A stretch of 64,000 nucleotides of DNA from Salicibibacter cibi (GTDB lineage: Bacteria > Bacillota > Bacilli > Bacillales > Marinococcaceae), in assembly GCF_016495865.1 (NCBI RefSeq), contig NZ_CP054706.1:3596001-3660000 (forward strand), written 5' to 3'. Positions 17,846 to 25,592 of this stretch are shown here, one piece after another (the first letter of the stretch is position 1; every line of letters starts with the position of its first letter). The notes beneath the pieces were generated by a model. The model had not been told where the DNA came from, did not search any database, and saw nothing but the letters and a program-made list of their open reading frames with translations. The position numbers were made by a program, and so were the translations under genes.

Positions 17846-18053
17846 ATGGGCATATCCAATCATTGACGTCTTTCTTTAACGATGAGCAATTTCTGGTTTC
17901 TGTTGGATTCACAGAGGACGATGTCAATGTGAATACCCCGCGCCTGTATTCTGACACGTTTACGCCGGCGACGGTGCAACGCTCATGATTGACAACGGAT
18001 GGATGGAGAATCCACCGCAAGCACCCGGCCGCGATGAATTGGCGAAGCCTTAA
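17846..18053 (+). pseudogene. DUF3231 relic with internal deletions
   Basis: Three pieces of a DUF3231-type spore-associated protein are recognisable: a start MGISNH after GAGGGGGATATCCG, a middle segment SFFNDEQFLVSVGFTEDDVN ending in PRLYSDTF (about 17869-17962), and, in another frame, a C-terminal end MIDNGWMENPPQAPGRDEL (about 17986-18043). The parts between are missing and stop codons intervene. Full-length members are several hundred residues. Family recognition is from memory of these conserved segments. Confidence 0.6.
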
Positions 18054-18082
18054 TCTTTCAAATTAAGCTAAGTAGAGCATGC

Positions 18083-18104
18083 AAAAAGGCGCCCAACGGG
18101 CGCC
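18083..18104 (-). terminator. Terminator of the acidic lipoprotein gene
   Basis: On the minus strand GGCGCCC-GTT-GGGCGCC is followed by five T residues, 17 bases after the stop codon. Confidence 0.85.
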
Positions 18105-18121
18105 TTCCTATTGATCTTTAA

Positions 18122-18406
18122 TTAAAGCTCTAGTTCATCGTCTTCTTCGTCGTCTTCTTCATCTTCTTCGTCGTCTAGACCGTCGTCTTCTTCGTCGTCA
18201 GCATCTAGATCATCGTCTCCTTCATCATCCATACCGTCATCTTCTTCCATGCCGTCGTCTTCTTCAAGACCGCCATCGTCTTCTTCTTCGCCAGCAGGAT
18301 CGTCGCCAGCAGGATCTTCACCGTCTTCTTCCTCTGCGCCGCATGCTGCTAGCATACCTACGGAAAGGATACCTGAAAGTACTCCATAAAGTAGTTTCTT
18401 ATTCAT
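18122..18406 (-). CDS. Extremely acidic small lipoprotein
   Basis: A 94-residue protein with a 21-residue lipoprotein signal peptide (MNKKLLYGVLSGILSVGML, then AACG). The mature part is almost only Asp, Glu and Gly with short repeats such as EEDDGMEEDDGMDDEGDDD. There is one cysteine, at the lipobox. No domain is recognisable. Such a polyanion at the outer face of the membrane might bind cations or buffer protons, as suggested for acidic surface polymers of alkaliphiles; this is inference. It has its own terminator and stands alone. Confidence 0.75.
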   Translation of the reverse strand: MNKKLLYGVLSGILSVGMLAACGAEEEDGEDPAGDDPAGEEEDDGGLEEDDGMEEDDGMDDEGDDDLDADDEEDDGLDDEEDEEDDEEDDELEL

Positions 18407-18626
18407 GATTAAGTTCCCCCATTAATTGTTAGAGTTTATATGTTAACAGCGCTTCCTGTTAACTGTGCTTATCATAACAACGTCTTGGGTTCTCGTCTAT
18501 GGGTTGCGGTTGTTTTTGAATGTCTTTATACATTATTTCATATTCTCCTATATTTTCACACCGTCACGGAAGGATACTTAGAATAGATAAAATAACCTCA
18601 TTACCGCCGGATCCCTGAGCTTTTCA

Positions 18627-19070
18627 TCAAGCTTTCCCATTTTCGTGTTCCACAAGTCCAAACATCAAATCCATTTCTGCAACCACTTCACCGTTGACGG
18701 TCGCCATGCCATGGCCTTTTCCGATGGAACCTCGTACGCGCGTCAAAGTCGTTTCCAACTTGAGTTGGTCTCCTGGTGTGACCTGCCCTTTGAATCGACA
18801 GTTGTCAATGCCCGCGAAGACGGCTAACTTTCCCCGGTTTTTTTCATCTTTTAACAACGCAACTGCCCCTGTTTGCGCCAATGCTTCAACGATGAGCACC
18901 CCCGGCATAACCGGATAACCCGGAAAGTGGCCGTTAAAATAATCCTCATTGGCAGTCACATTTTTCAGCGCGAGACATCGCTTTCCTACTTCAAGTTCTT
19001 CCACACGGTCAACCAATAAAAACGGATGGCGATGGGGAATAATCGCTTGTATTTCTTCTGTCGTCAACAT
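18627..19070 (-). CDS. fabZ: 3-hydroxyacyl-[acyl-carrier-protein] dehydratase
   Basis: A 147-residue hot-dog-fold dehydratase of fatty acid elongation. It contains [13 protein letters not shown], the catalytic His in [12 protein letters not shown] (about residues 47-58) and the catalytic Glu in EALAQTG. Length matches the family. It follows epuA, flhP and flhO as in B. subtilis (ywpB position), which supports orthology. Confidence 0.95.
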   Translation of the reverse strand: MLTTEEIQAIIPHRHPFLLVDRVEELEVGKRCLALKNVTANEDYFNGHFPGYPVMPGVLIVEALAQTGAVALLKDEKNRGKLAVFAGIDNCRFKGQVTPGDQLKLETTLTRVRGSIGKGHGMATVNGEVVAEMDLMFGLVEHENGKA

Positions 19071-19071
19071 C

Positions 19072-19297
19072 TTATGAACCCCCTGAAATATACTGGTAAA
19101 GGTCTTGCCACGTCTCTAAACGTAATATCCGAAACCCTTCGCCGTCGCCAACGGCCGAGTAGCCGAGGACCAAACCGACCATCACGCTTGCGAAAAGCAA
19201 AAAAAAGAACGATAAAAAGGCGCAGCCAAATAGACACGAGACGAGCCCTTAATGCGCGTTTTTCCTTTTGATTCGCCACGCTTTTCATTTTTTCCAT
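19072..19297 (-). pseudogene. epuA: epuA-like small membrane protein, frameshifted
   Basis: The first part (MEKMKSVANQKEKRALRA, then LVSIWLRLFIVLFF) matches the EpuA family (annotated as small RNA polymerase beta-associated membrane proteins). The second part is in another frame: ASVMVGLVLGYSAVGDGEGF and [17 protein letters not shown] up to a stop at 19072. The switch is at a run of eight A residues (19199-19206), where seven would restore a continuous protein of about 74 residues. It could be a sequencing error, a true mutation or slippage. A start at GTG 19312 is possible; the ATG at 19297 has the better site (AAGGAAAAG). Confidence 0.7.
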
Positions 19298-19332
19298 CTT
19301 TTCCTTCGTCACACATGATCATGAATAACCCC

Positions 19333-20151
19333 TTATCGAAGACTGTTCACGAGCCCCATCATCTCATCTTGTTGTGTAATATTCCGTGCATGCATGCCGT
19401 AACTGCGCTGCATTTCCATCAAATTCGTCATTTCCATGGCCATGTCCACATTGGACTGTTCCAGTGCGCCTTGGGTGACTTGGTCAGCACCTGCAACATC
19501 GAATCCAAGCACATCGGCTTCATCTACATCAAGCGCTGCCAAATCAGGGAGTTGAAATAAATTATTTCCCATCGCTTCCAACAGTTGCGGGCGTTCAATG
19601 GTCGCCACTTCCAATTCGCCCAATGTAGCGCTGCCTCCTTCCATTAGATCAGCAACAAGCGTGCCGTCCGGATCCAACGTAAAATCGCTCGCTTGACCGG
19701 GAACAACAAATGGTTCCCCATCACCGTTTGTCAACACGTCCCCTTCCCTGGTCACAAGTTGCCACGTATCAGCACCCGGGACAGTTTCACTTAAATAGAA
19801 AGCGCCATCTCTCGTAAACGCTTGTCCGTCTTCTGTTTGTACGGGAAAAAAGACCCCGGCTTCCGCCAACGCAAAATCAAGGGCACGTTCCGTTTCTTGC
19901 ACCGCTCCTTGATCGTAACGTAGCGCTGTTTGCGAAATGCCGGCACCGTTTCCGACACGTATGCCTTCAGGCGTCAAACGATTGCCTTCCGGTTGAGACA
20001 CACGCTGATGATCCGTTTGTTGAAAAAGCAAATCGGAAAATGAATCTTCCCGGCGTTGATAGCCAGTACGATTGATGTTGGCCATATTGTTTGAAATCGT
20101 ATCCATGCTTTGCTGCAATTGGCTCATCGTGACAGCTGATGAAAGCATCAT
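19333..20151 (-). CDS. flhP: Flagellar hook-basal body rod-type protein FlhP
   Basis: A 272-residue protein of the FlgF/FlgG family. The N-terminal rod motif MSQLQQSMDTISNNMANINR and the C-terminal segment with SNVDMAMEMTNLMEMQRSY pack together in the rod/hook coiled coil. The ATG at 20151 follows AAGGAGGACG; upstream codons in the frame lack a site. It is downstream of flhO, as in B. subtilis. Confidence 0.92.
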   Translation of the reverse strand: MMLSSAVTMSQLQQSMDTISNNMANINRTGYQRREDSFSDLLFQQTDHQRVSQPEGNRLTPEGIRVGNGAGISQTALRYDQGAVQETERALDFALAEAGVFFPVQTEDGQAFTRDGAFYLSETVPGADTWQLVTREGDVLTNGDGEPFVVPGQASDFTLDPDGTLVADLMEGGSATLGELEVATIERPQLLEAMGNNLFQLPDLAALDVDEADVLGFDVAGADQVTQGALEQSNVDMAMEMTNLMEMQRSYGMHARNITQQDEMMGLVNSLR

Positions 20152-20187
20152 CGTCCTCCTTATTTTCGACATATTTCCTAAGGAATA

Positions 20188-21012
20188 TTAGCCAATGCTT
20201 CCTATGTCATTCACTGTTCGTTGCATATTTTGGTCGTAAGCTTGTAAAACCGTTTGATTTGCCTCAAATTGTCGATACGCCTTTGTCATGTCTGTCATCG
20301 TTTGACCGACGTCCACATTAGACCTCTCCAGAAACTGCTGTTGTAATTCATAAGGATACGCATCATCACCCACTGCACTCGGCAATCCCTCGAGATCTTC
20401 CCCTTCATATTGCAAGAGACCGGCGCCAGTCTTTGCCAATTGCAAGGGATCGGGTGCGTAAGCAACCTCTAATTGCCCGACATATTCACCTGAGTCAGCC
20501 GTGATCTCGCCGTCGCTTTCCAGCACAAAGCCCTCATTCTCTACTTCCAATGGCTCGCCGTCCGTTCCCAATATGTAATGACCTTCGCCGGTAGTGAGAA
20601 GCCCTTGTCCATCAACGGCAAAGTTTCCGTTGCGCGTGTACTGCACATCCCCGTCCTCATCTTGAACGGCGAATAATAGCATTCCGGGCTCACCGGTATC
20701 CGCTTCAGGCTCCAGCGCTCCTTGCAGAAGGGCGACATCGGTTTCCACACCGGTTTCGCGCAAATCTCCCTGCCGGACATCCGGTATTCGTTCTTGCATG
20801 TATACCCCGGTCGGAATATCCCCGATGATTCCATTTGTTCCGGCATCCCCGTTGTCCATCGCTTGAATCAACATGTTCGGAAATGTCCGCGTGGCGCCAT
20901 GATCGCTTTTATGGCCGGGGGTGTGCATATTCGCGAGATTATCGCCGAGCATTTCTGTCTGCCTTTGCCCTGCAATCATTCCGGAAGCTGCTTGGTAAAA
21001 ACCTCTGATCAT
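20188..21012 (-). CDS. flhO: Flagellar hook-basal body rod-type protein FlhO
   Basis: A 274-residue FlgF/FlgG-family protein: MIRGFYQAASGMIAGQRQTE with DNLANMHTPG at the N terminus, and ERSNVDVGQTMTDMTKAYR at the C terminus. It precedes flhP by 36 bases, and mbl lies 16 bases upstream, so mbl-flhO-flhP form an operon as in B. subtilis. Its middle domain is rich in Asp and Glu. Confidence 0.93.
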   Translation of the reverse strand: MIRGFYQAASGMIAGQRQTEMLGDNLANMHTPGHKSDHGATRTFPNMLIQAMDNGDAGTNGIIGDIPTGVYMQERIPDVRQGDLRETGVETDVALLQGALEPEADTGEPGMLLFAVQDEDGDVQYTRNGNFAVDGQGLLTTGEGHYILGTDGEPLEVENEGFVLESDGEITADSGEYVGQLEVAYAPDPLQLAKTGAGLLQYEGEDLEGLPSAVGDDAYPYELQQQFLERSNVDVGQTMTDMTKAYRQFEANQTVLQAYDQNMQRTVNDIGSIG

Positions 21013-21028
21013 TCCGGTGTCCCCCTTG

Positions 21029-22030
21029 TTAGGCGCGTACTTTGCTGGATATTTTTTCTAAGTTTTCCAACATAACTCCGGTACCATTCGCTACGCACTG
21101 CATCGGTTCTTCGGCAATAAAGACAGGGATTTTTAACTCCTCGGCGAAAAGTTCCTGCATCCCGTGCAACTGTGCACCGCCTCCTGTAATAAATGCTCCC
21201 TTGTCAATAATATCAGCCGCAAGTTCCGGAGGCGTTTGTTCCAATACAATCCTAGCCGCCTGTGTGATGGTAGCCACTGATTCTTTCAAGGCATCGTTTA
21301 GTTCTTCCGAGTGAATCGTGATCGTACGGGGAAGGCCGCTAACCATATCACGTCCACGGATATCGAATGTTTCTGCACGCCCGTTCGGCGAAACACTTAC
21401 GACCTCTTTTTTTATGTCCTCTGCTGTGCGCTCTCCAATTAATAGTTTATAATGCCGCTTGATGTAATGATAAATATCATTGTCGAATTGGTCACCTGCC
21501 GTTTTAATCGACTTCGATGTAACGATCCCTCCCATGGACAAAACAGCAACGTCCGTGGTACCTCCACCAATATCAATGACCATGTTGCCACTTGGCTGGA
21601 AAATCTCCATTCCTGCGCCAATAGCAGCTACTTTGGGCTCCTCTTCCAAATACACATGCTTTCCGCCACTTTTTTCAACCGTTTCACGAATTGCTTTTTG
21701 CTCTACGGAAGTAATGTCTGCCGGGCAGCAGATCAAAATTCGCGGTTTCGCAAAAGCTGAACGGACATTAATCCTTGACAGAAAATGACGCAACATCGAT
21801 TCCGTTAAATCAAAGTCGGCAATCACCCCATCTTTCATCGGACGCAACACTACAATATTCCCAGGTGTGCGACCAACCATTTGAAAGGCTTCTTCCCCCA
21901 CTGCCATCGTTTTGCCGGTCGTGTTATCAACGGCAACAACGGATGGTTCTTCCAACACAATGCCTTGACCTTTGACGTGAATAAGCACATTGGCGGTCCC
22001 CAAATCGATTCCGATATCTCTTCCGAACAT
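21029..22030 (-). CDS. mbl: Rod shape-determining MreB-like protein Mbl
   Basis: A 333-residue bacterial actin homologue that organises lateral-wall synthesis. It has MFGRDIGIDLGTANVLIHVK at the start, the phosphate 2 motif DIGGGTTDVAV near residue 160 and the adenosine motif TGGGAQLHG near 290. The frame is open 44 codons further upstream, but the GAGAGGAAGGTGCAAC site and family alignment place the start at 22030. It lies between spoIIID and flhO, as in B. subtilis, except that an LLM oxidoreductase gene has been inserted. Confidence 0.95.
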   Translation of the reverse strand: MFGRDIGIDLGTANVLIHVKGQGIVLEEPSVVAVDNTTGKTMAVGEEAFQMVGRTPGNIVVLRPMKDGVIADFDLTESMLRHFLSRINVRSAFAKPRILICCPADITSVEQKAIRETVEKSGGKHVYLEEEPKVAAIGAGMEIFQPSGNMVIDIGGGTTDVAVLSMGGIVTSKSIKTAGDQFDNDIYHYIKRHYKLLIGERTAEDIKKEVVSVSPNGRAETFDIRGRDMVSGLPRTITIHSEELNDALKESVATITQAARIVLEQTPPELAADIIDKGAFITGGGAQLHGMQELFAEELKIPVFIAEEPMQCVANGTGVMLENLEKISSKVRA

Positions 22031-22264
22031 GTTGCACCTTCCTCTCAGCCGTGAATGATAATTTATTTTATCCCGAGGGAGATTGAAAATTCTCTCTGGG
22101 TAGAAAGTTTCTTTATTATTATATGTACGAGCTGTCTTTGCACTCATAATTGCCACACTCAATGCTTAATTTTACCACACTCGAATCAAAATATGAATCT
22201 TCCTATCGATATTTGTTAAATTTTGTGACTTGGAAAGGAATTGATCAGAAAGATGCACATACAT

Positions 22265-22297
22265 AAACCGGCAAGGGGCATCCCCCTTGCCGGTTTT
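22265..22297 (-). terminator. Terminator of the LLM oxidoreductase gene
   Basis: A hairpin with a 13-base stem, AAACCGGCAAGGG and its complement, separated by GCATC. It lies two bases after the stop at 22299. T-rich flanks on both sides suggest it can act in both directions. Confidence 0.75.
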
Positions 22298-22298
22298 C

Positions 22299-23291
22299 TC
22301 ATTCATTCCATATATTTGCCAACAGCTCATAGCTGCGTCTTCTTTTTTCCTGATCGTAAATGTCCGATGATACGATGAGCTCATTGAACTTTGCTTCAGC
22401 GTGGAAATCTTCCAGTTCTTTTTTCACTTTTTCCTGATCGCCTACGAATGAGTATTTTAACGATTGGAGTACCTGTGCTTTTTCAAATTCTGTCCAATGT
22501 TCATCCATATTATCGACCGGCTTCGTATCGATTTCCGCCTGGCCCCCGCGAACGATGCTTAAAAACCGTAAATAGTTCGTCGTCGCCAGTTTTTCAGCTT
22601 CCTGTGTCGTATCAGCCAAAGCGGCATTGACCGTTACCATCGCATACGGCTCGCTTAAAAACTTCGAGGCTTGGAAACGTTCGTGATACAAGCGCAAAGC
22701 ATTAAACAGTTCACCCGGCGCAAAATGACTCGCGAACGCAAACGGCAATCCTAAAGCTGCCGCAAGTTGCGCACTGTAAGTACTCGAGCCTAGCAAGTAG
22801 ATCGGCACTTCAAGGCCATGGCCGGGGATTGCTTTCACCGGTGCGTCTTCTTTGCTGAAGTAATTCAGCAATTCATTCACGTTATCGGGGAAATCATTGA
22901 CACTGCTCATTTGATCGCGGCGTAACGCACGAATCGTCATCGGATCCGTACCGGGCGCTCGTCCCAGACCTAAATCGATGCGGCCCGGGTACATCGCTTC
23001 CAGCGTGCCGAATTGTTCAGCAATGATTAAAGGCGCGTGATTCGGGAGCATTACGCCACCTGAACCGACGCGAATATTCTCACTATGGCCGGCTAAATAA
23101 CCGATCAGCACGGAAGTAGCTGAACTGGCGATCGCTTTCATATTGTGATGTTCAGCCACCCAATAGCGATGATACCCGAGCTTGTCCGCATGTTGGATCA
23201 GTTTTTTGCTATTTTCAAATGCATCTGCCGGCGTCTGTGTCGCATGGACCGGCGCCAAATCCAATACGGATAAGGAAAACTCTGCATTCAT
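22299..23291 (-). CDS. LLM-class flavin-dependent oxidoreductase
   Basis: A 330-residue luciferase-like monooxygenase family protein. It contains [13 protein letters not shown] near residue 40, [14 protein letters not shown] near 75 and [14 protein letters not shown] near 105, the usual flavin-binding landmarks of the YhbW/MsnO8-type subgroup. The substrate is unknown. The gene interrupts the spoIIID-mbl neighbourhood that is adjacent in B. subtilis. Confidence 0.85.
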   Translation of the reverse strand: MNAEFSLSVLDLAPVHATQTPADAFENSKKLIQHADKLGYHRYWVAEHHNMKAIASSATSVLIGYLAGHSENIRVGSGGVMLPNHAPLIIAEQFGTLEAMYPGRIDLGLGRAPGTDPMTIRALRRDQMSSVNDFPDNVNELLNYFSKEDAPVKAIPGHGLEVPIYLLGSSTYSAQLAAALGLPFAFASHFAPGELFNALRLYHERFQASKFLSEPYAMVTVNAALADTTQEAEKLATTNYLRFLSIVRGGQAEIDTKPVDNMDEHWTEFEKAQVLQSLKYSFVGDQEKVKKELEDFHAEAKFNELIVSSDIYDQEKRRRSYELLANIWNE

Positions 23292-23424
23292 GCCCTTTCA
23301 CCCTTTCTTAGTCCTATACATGAGGATGAACCTATACAATAGAAACAATACAAGGGAATTGTCTTCATGAAAAGAAAAATGCTCAATCACTATGGGCACG
23401 AAACGTTTATCCTACAAAACCATG

Positions 23425-23545
23425 GTTCGGTTATGGAGACCGAACATAGGGGGCGGTCATGGTGTTCGTACGCGCAAAACGGTCGTCCTTTTGGGCGCCA
23501 TGAAGTCCAAAACGAACAGGCGAACGCCGATATTGGCGCCATAAA
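23425..23545. repeat. Palindromic intergenic repeat, family A
   Basis: Motifs TATGGAGACCGAAC, GGCGGTCATGG, ACGGTCGTCC and GGGCGCCATGAAG are variants of the array units at 52313. The gap 23292-23709 contains only this repeat and a terminator. Confidence 0.5.
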
Positions 23546-23567
23546 ACCATTCATTTTCATCGAAAAT

Positions 23568-23618
23568 AAAAAGACGAATACGAAGCACGGATCACGAGCC
23601 TTCGTCATTCGTCTTTTT
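23568..23618 (-). terminator. Terminator downstream of spoIIID
   Basis: AAAAAGACGAAT and ATTCGTCTTTTT pair, reinforced by inner CGAAG/CTTCG, and T runs flank both sides, so it may act in both directions. It lies about 90 bases after the spoIIID stop. Confidence 0.8.
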
Positions 23619-23709
23619 GCAAGGTTTTCGATCGCGCTATGTTCATGTTTAGTTGCTTCTGCTTTTGCATCAGCGAAAAAACACGAATTTTTCGACAGTA
23701 ATAAAGTTG

Positions 23710-23979
23710 CTACGAGTGAATGATTTTTTCCCCCTTATTATTATATTTCACTTTTGTTGCTTCCCCACCACGCAAATGCCGGATTGATTTATGATAATCC
23801 AATATGCTTTTTACTTCGTGTGCCAGTTCGGGATTAATGTCAGGAAGCCGCTCTGTCAAATCTTTATGCACGGTACTTTTCGAAACACCGAACTCTTTGG
23901 CGATTGTTCGGACAGTTTTCCGGGTTTCCACCACATATCTTCCTATCTTGATGGTCCGTTCTTTGATGTAGTCATGCAC
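23710..23979 (-). CDS. spoIIID: Sporulation transcriptional regulator SpoIIID
   Basis: An 89-residue DNA-binding protein that switches gene expression in the mother cell. It reads YIKERTIKIGRYVVETRKT and contains the helix-turn-helix IAKEFGVSKSTVHKDLTERL, then the basic region KSIRHLRGGEATKVKY. The GTG start follows GGAGGCGAGGGGT; an ATG just downstream is in another frame. The B. subtilis protein also starts with Val-His-Asp. Confidence 0.96.
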   Translation of the reverse strand: MHDYIKERTIKIGRYVVETRKTVRTIAKEFGVSKSTVHKDLTERLPDINPELAHEVKSILDYHKSIRHLRGGEATKVKYNNKGEKIIHS

Positions 23980-24236
23980 ACCCCTCGCCTCCCAGTCTGG
24001 ATGGTTTGTTACAGTTTATTATCCGAGACCGGCATATATACCAAAAACTCAGGCAGGACAAGGGTTTGAAGCAAAATCTTCTGCGGAAGTTCGGGTGTAA
24101 CAGGCACTCCCGCTCACAGTTCGTTGATCGTTAACATTGTCGAATCAAGGTAAGCGATCAAAAATAAAACTCATCGGCCTCTTGAATCGAATCCATTCAA
24201 TGAGTTGATGAGCTTAATGTTTTTTATGATTGTTCT

Positions 24237-24425
24237 CTATGTATTCTTGGACATGGCCGCTTCCTTAATAAAACGTCGAATCTGCTCCTTGCTCAACCCC
24301 ATATTCCGGGCTTCTTTCATCAGCTCCATCCATTCCGGGTCTACATTATAATGGCTTGCCTTCTGTCGAATCAATAATTTTTCCTGTTGCATCCCACGAT
24401 CGACGAAATACAAATTATCGTGCAA
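24237..24425 (-). CDS. sinI: SinI-like antirepressor
   Basis: A protein of 62 residues if started at the TTG (24425) that follows AGGGGGGAATGCACG; the frame is open to an ATG at 24455. Its C-terminal half carries the SinI dimerisation domain DPEWMELMKEARNMGLSKEQ followed by IRRFI, which also exists at the C terminus of SinR. It should bind SinR and relieve repression of matrix genes. It lies downstream of sinR, the reverse of the order in B. subtilis. Confidence 0.78.
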   Translation of the reverse strand: MHDNLYFVDRGMQQEKLLIRQKASHYNVDPEWMELMKEARNMGLSKEQIRRFIKEAAMSKNT

Positions 24426-24572
24426 CGTGCATTCCCCCCTATGCATTTTATCCACCGCTTACACCTCATACTATAACTATAGCATTATACAGTGTTACAA
24501 AAACCTATCTAAAGTTATGCTTTTAGCCACAAGGGAAAGAAAATGGATAAAACCGAGCTTCGGTGTTTCCGA

Positions 24573-24905
24573 TTATTGATCCGAGTTGCTCATTCGCCAT
24601 TTATTGAAGTTCAAAAATTCTCGAAATTGCTCTTTGCTTACCCCTGCGTCCATCGCTTCTTCAATAAGCTTTTGCCATTCGGGATCAAGTTCACGATCAT
24701 CCTGATTCCCTCCCTCATGCAAAAGATAATCAATGGATACGTCAAGCACCTCGGCAACTTTTCCTAAAAATTGAATAGACGGATTTTTTTGCAAATCCCG
24801 CTCAATCGTACTTAAATAAGATTTAGCTACACCTGCACGCTCGGCTAACTCTGACAATGAAAAACCTTTTTCAGTACGGAGCTGTTGAATGCGTTCTCCA
24901 ATCAC
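24573..24905 (-). CDS. sinR: Biofilm master repressor SinR
   Basis: A 110-residue repressor. The N-terminal XRE domain reads IGERIQQLRTEKGFSLSELA and GVAKSYLSTIERD, and the C-terminal SinI-like domain DPEWQKLIEEAMDAGVSKEQ followed by FREFLNFNKWR. The GTG start at 24905 follows AGGGAGATCTAAT and matches the start of B. subtilis SinR; the frame extends 11 codons more. The nearby tasA-type operons and AGAAC/GTTCT palindromes are its probable targets. Confidence 0.92.
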   Translation of the reverse strand: MIGERIQQLRTEKGFSLSELAERAGVAKSYLSTIERDLQKNPSIQFLGKVAEVLDVSIDYLLHEGGNQDDRELDPEWQKLIEEAMDAGVSKEQFREFLNFNKWRMSNSDQ

Positions 24906-25060
24906 ATTAGATCTCCCTATTCTTATTCGTATAGTCAATCGCGTCCGAAGCCAACACCTTACAGATATTGTATCTTTCTATATCACGAACGTCAAATTCA
25001 TTTCTGGGTCCACCGCTTTACTAAAGAGGCGCAATCATTAGGAAAACAGAGGGTATGCTT

Positions 25061-25087
25061 TATAAAGAACAATAATCGTTCTTTATA
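25061..25087 (+). promoter_or_regulatory. Perfect palindromic SinR-like operator
   Basis: TATAAAGAAC and GTTCTTTATA are perfect inverted arms separated by seven bases. GTTCTTT is the SinR box of B. subtilis. A further AAAGAACAT box lies at about 25158. They lie between the divergent sinR and 25182 genes, so both could be controlled. Confidence 0.75.
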
Positions 25088-25181
25088 GCGAATTTTTGTC
25101 TGAAATAGCATTTTCCATTTTGCTTATCATGTTCTATACTTAATGTGCAGTTCGTTAAAAAGAACATAAGGAGGATATACA

Positions 25182-25532
25182 TTGAAAATAGCAAAAATAT
25201 TTGTTTTCGGTGTTATTTTATTATTTTCTTTTGTACATGTTGTCGATGCCGCAAGTACACTGTTCACGGATGAAGAACACTCACGCGCGAATTTTAAAGC
25301 CGACTGGGAAAGCGAACCTGAAGAAGAAACAGAAGAAAATAATGATGTCAGTGAGGAAGAAACAGAGCAAGAAAAATTAGATCTGGAAGAGTCTGAAGAA
25401 AATGAACAGGAAAAAACAGAAACGGAACTACCCCCCGAAAATGAATCCATCGAGAAAAACCATGAAGAAGAGCCTTCCGAAGAGGATAAGAGTGAACAGA
25501 CGGATGCTGACATGGAGGAAGAACAACCTTGA
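25182..25532 (+). CDS. Secreted acidic protein, probable SipW substrate (TapA-like role)
   Basis: A 116-residue protein with a signal peptide (MKIAKIFVFGVILLFSFVHV) and, right after it, ASTLFTDEEHSRANFKADW, which resembles the processing region of SipW substrates such as TasA and TapA. The rest is a disordered Glu-rich tail (EEETEENNDVSEEETEQEK). The TTG start follows AAGGAGGATATACAT. It is divergent from sinR with a SinR-like palindrome upstream and converges with the tasA-type operon. TapA of B. subtilis also has an acidic tail; a comparable role is inferred only. Confidence 0.68.
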   Translation: MKIAKIFVFGVILLFSFVHVVDAASTLFTDEEHSRANFKADWESEPEEETEENNDVSEEETEQEKLDLEESEENEQEKTETELPPENESIEKNHEEEPSEEDKSEQTDADMEEEQP

Positions 25533-25554
25533 GACCAGAGCCTACCGACAAACA

Positions 25555-25592
25555 ACAACGGCCGATCAACAGACAGCCGTTGTTTTATTTTT
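25555..25592 (+). terminator. Terminator between convergent matrix genes
   Basis: ACAACGGC and GCCGTTGT pair across 13 bases and are followed by TTTATTTTT. It lies about 20 bases past the acidic protein gene and abuts the end of the convergent LPxTA protein gene. Confidence 0.82.

Noticed and set aside
22031..22162. Possible N-terminal extension of Mbl by 44 codons.
   Set aside because: MreB-family proteins begin at MFGRDIGIDLG, and the strong ribosome binding site lies just before that ATG.
25127..25558. Ser-rich 143-codon minus-strand frame opposite the acidic secreted protein.
   Set aside because: It is the antisense image of Glu/Asp codons (GAA/GAG give TTC/CTC), and the plus-strand gene has a signal peptide, ribosome binding site and terminator.
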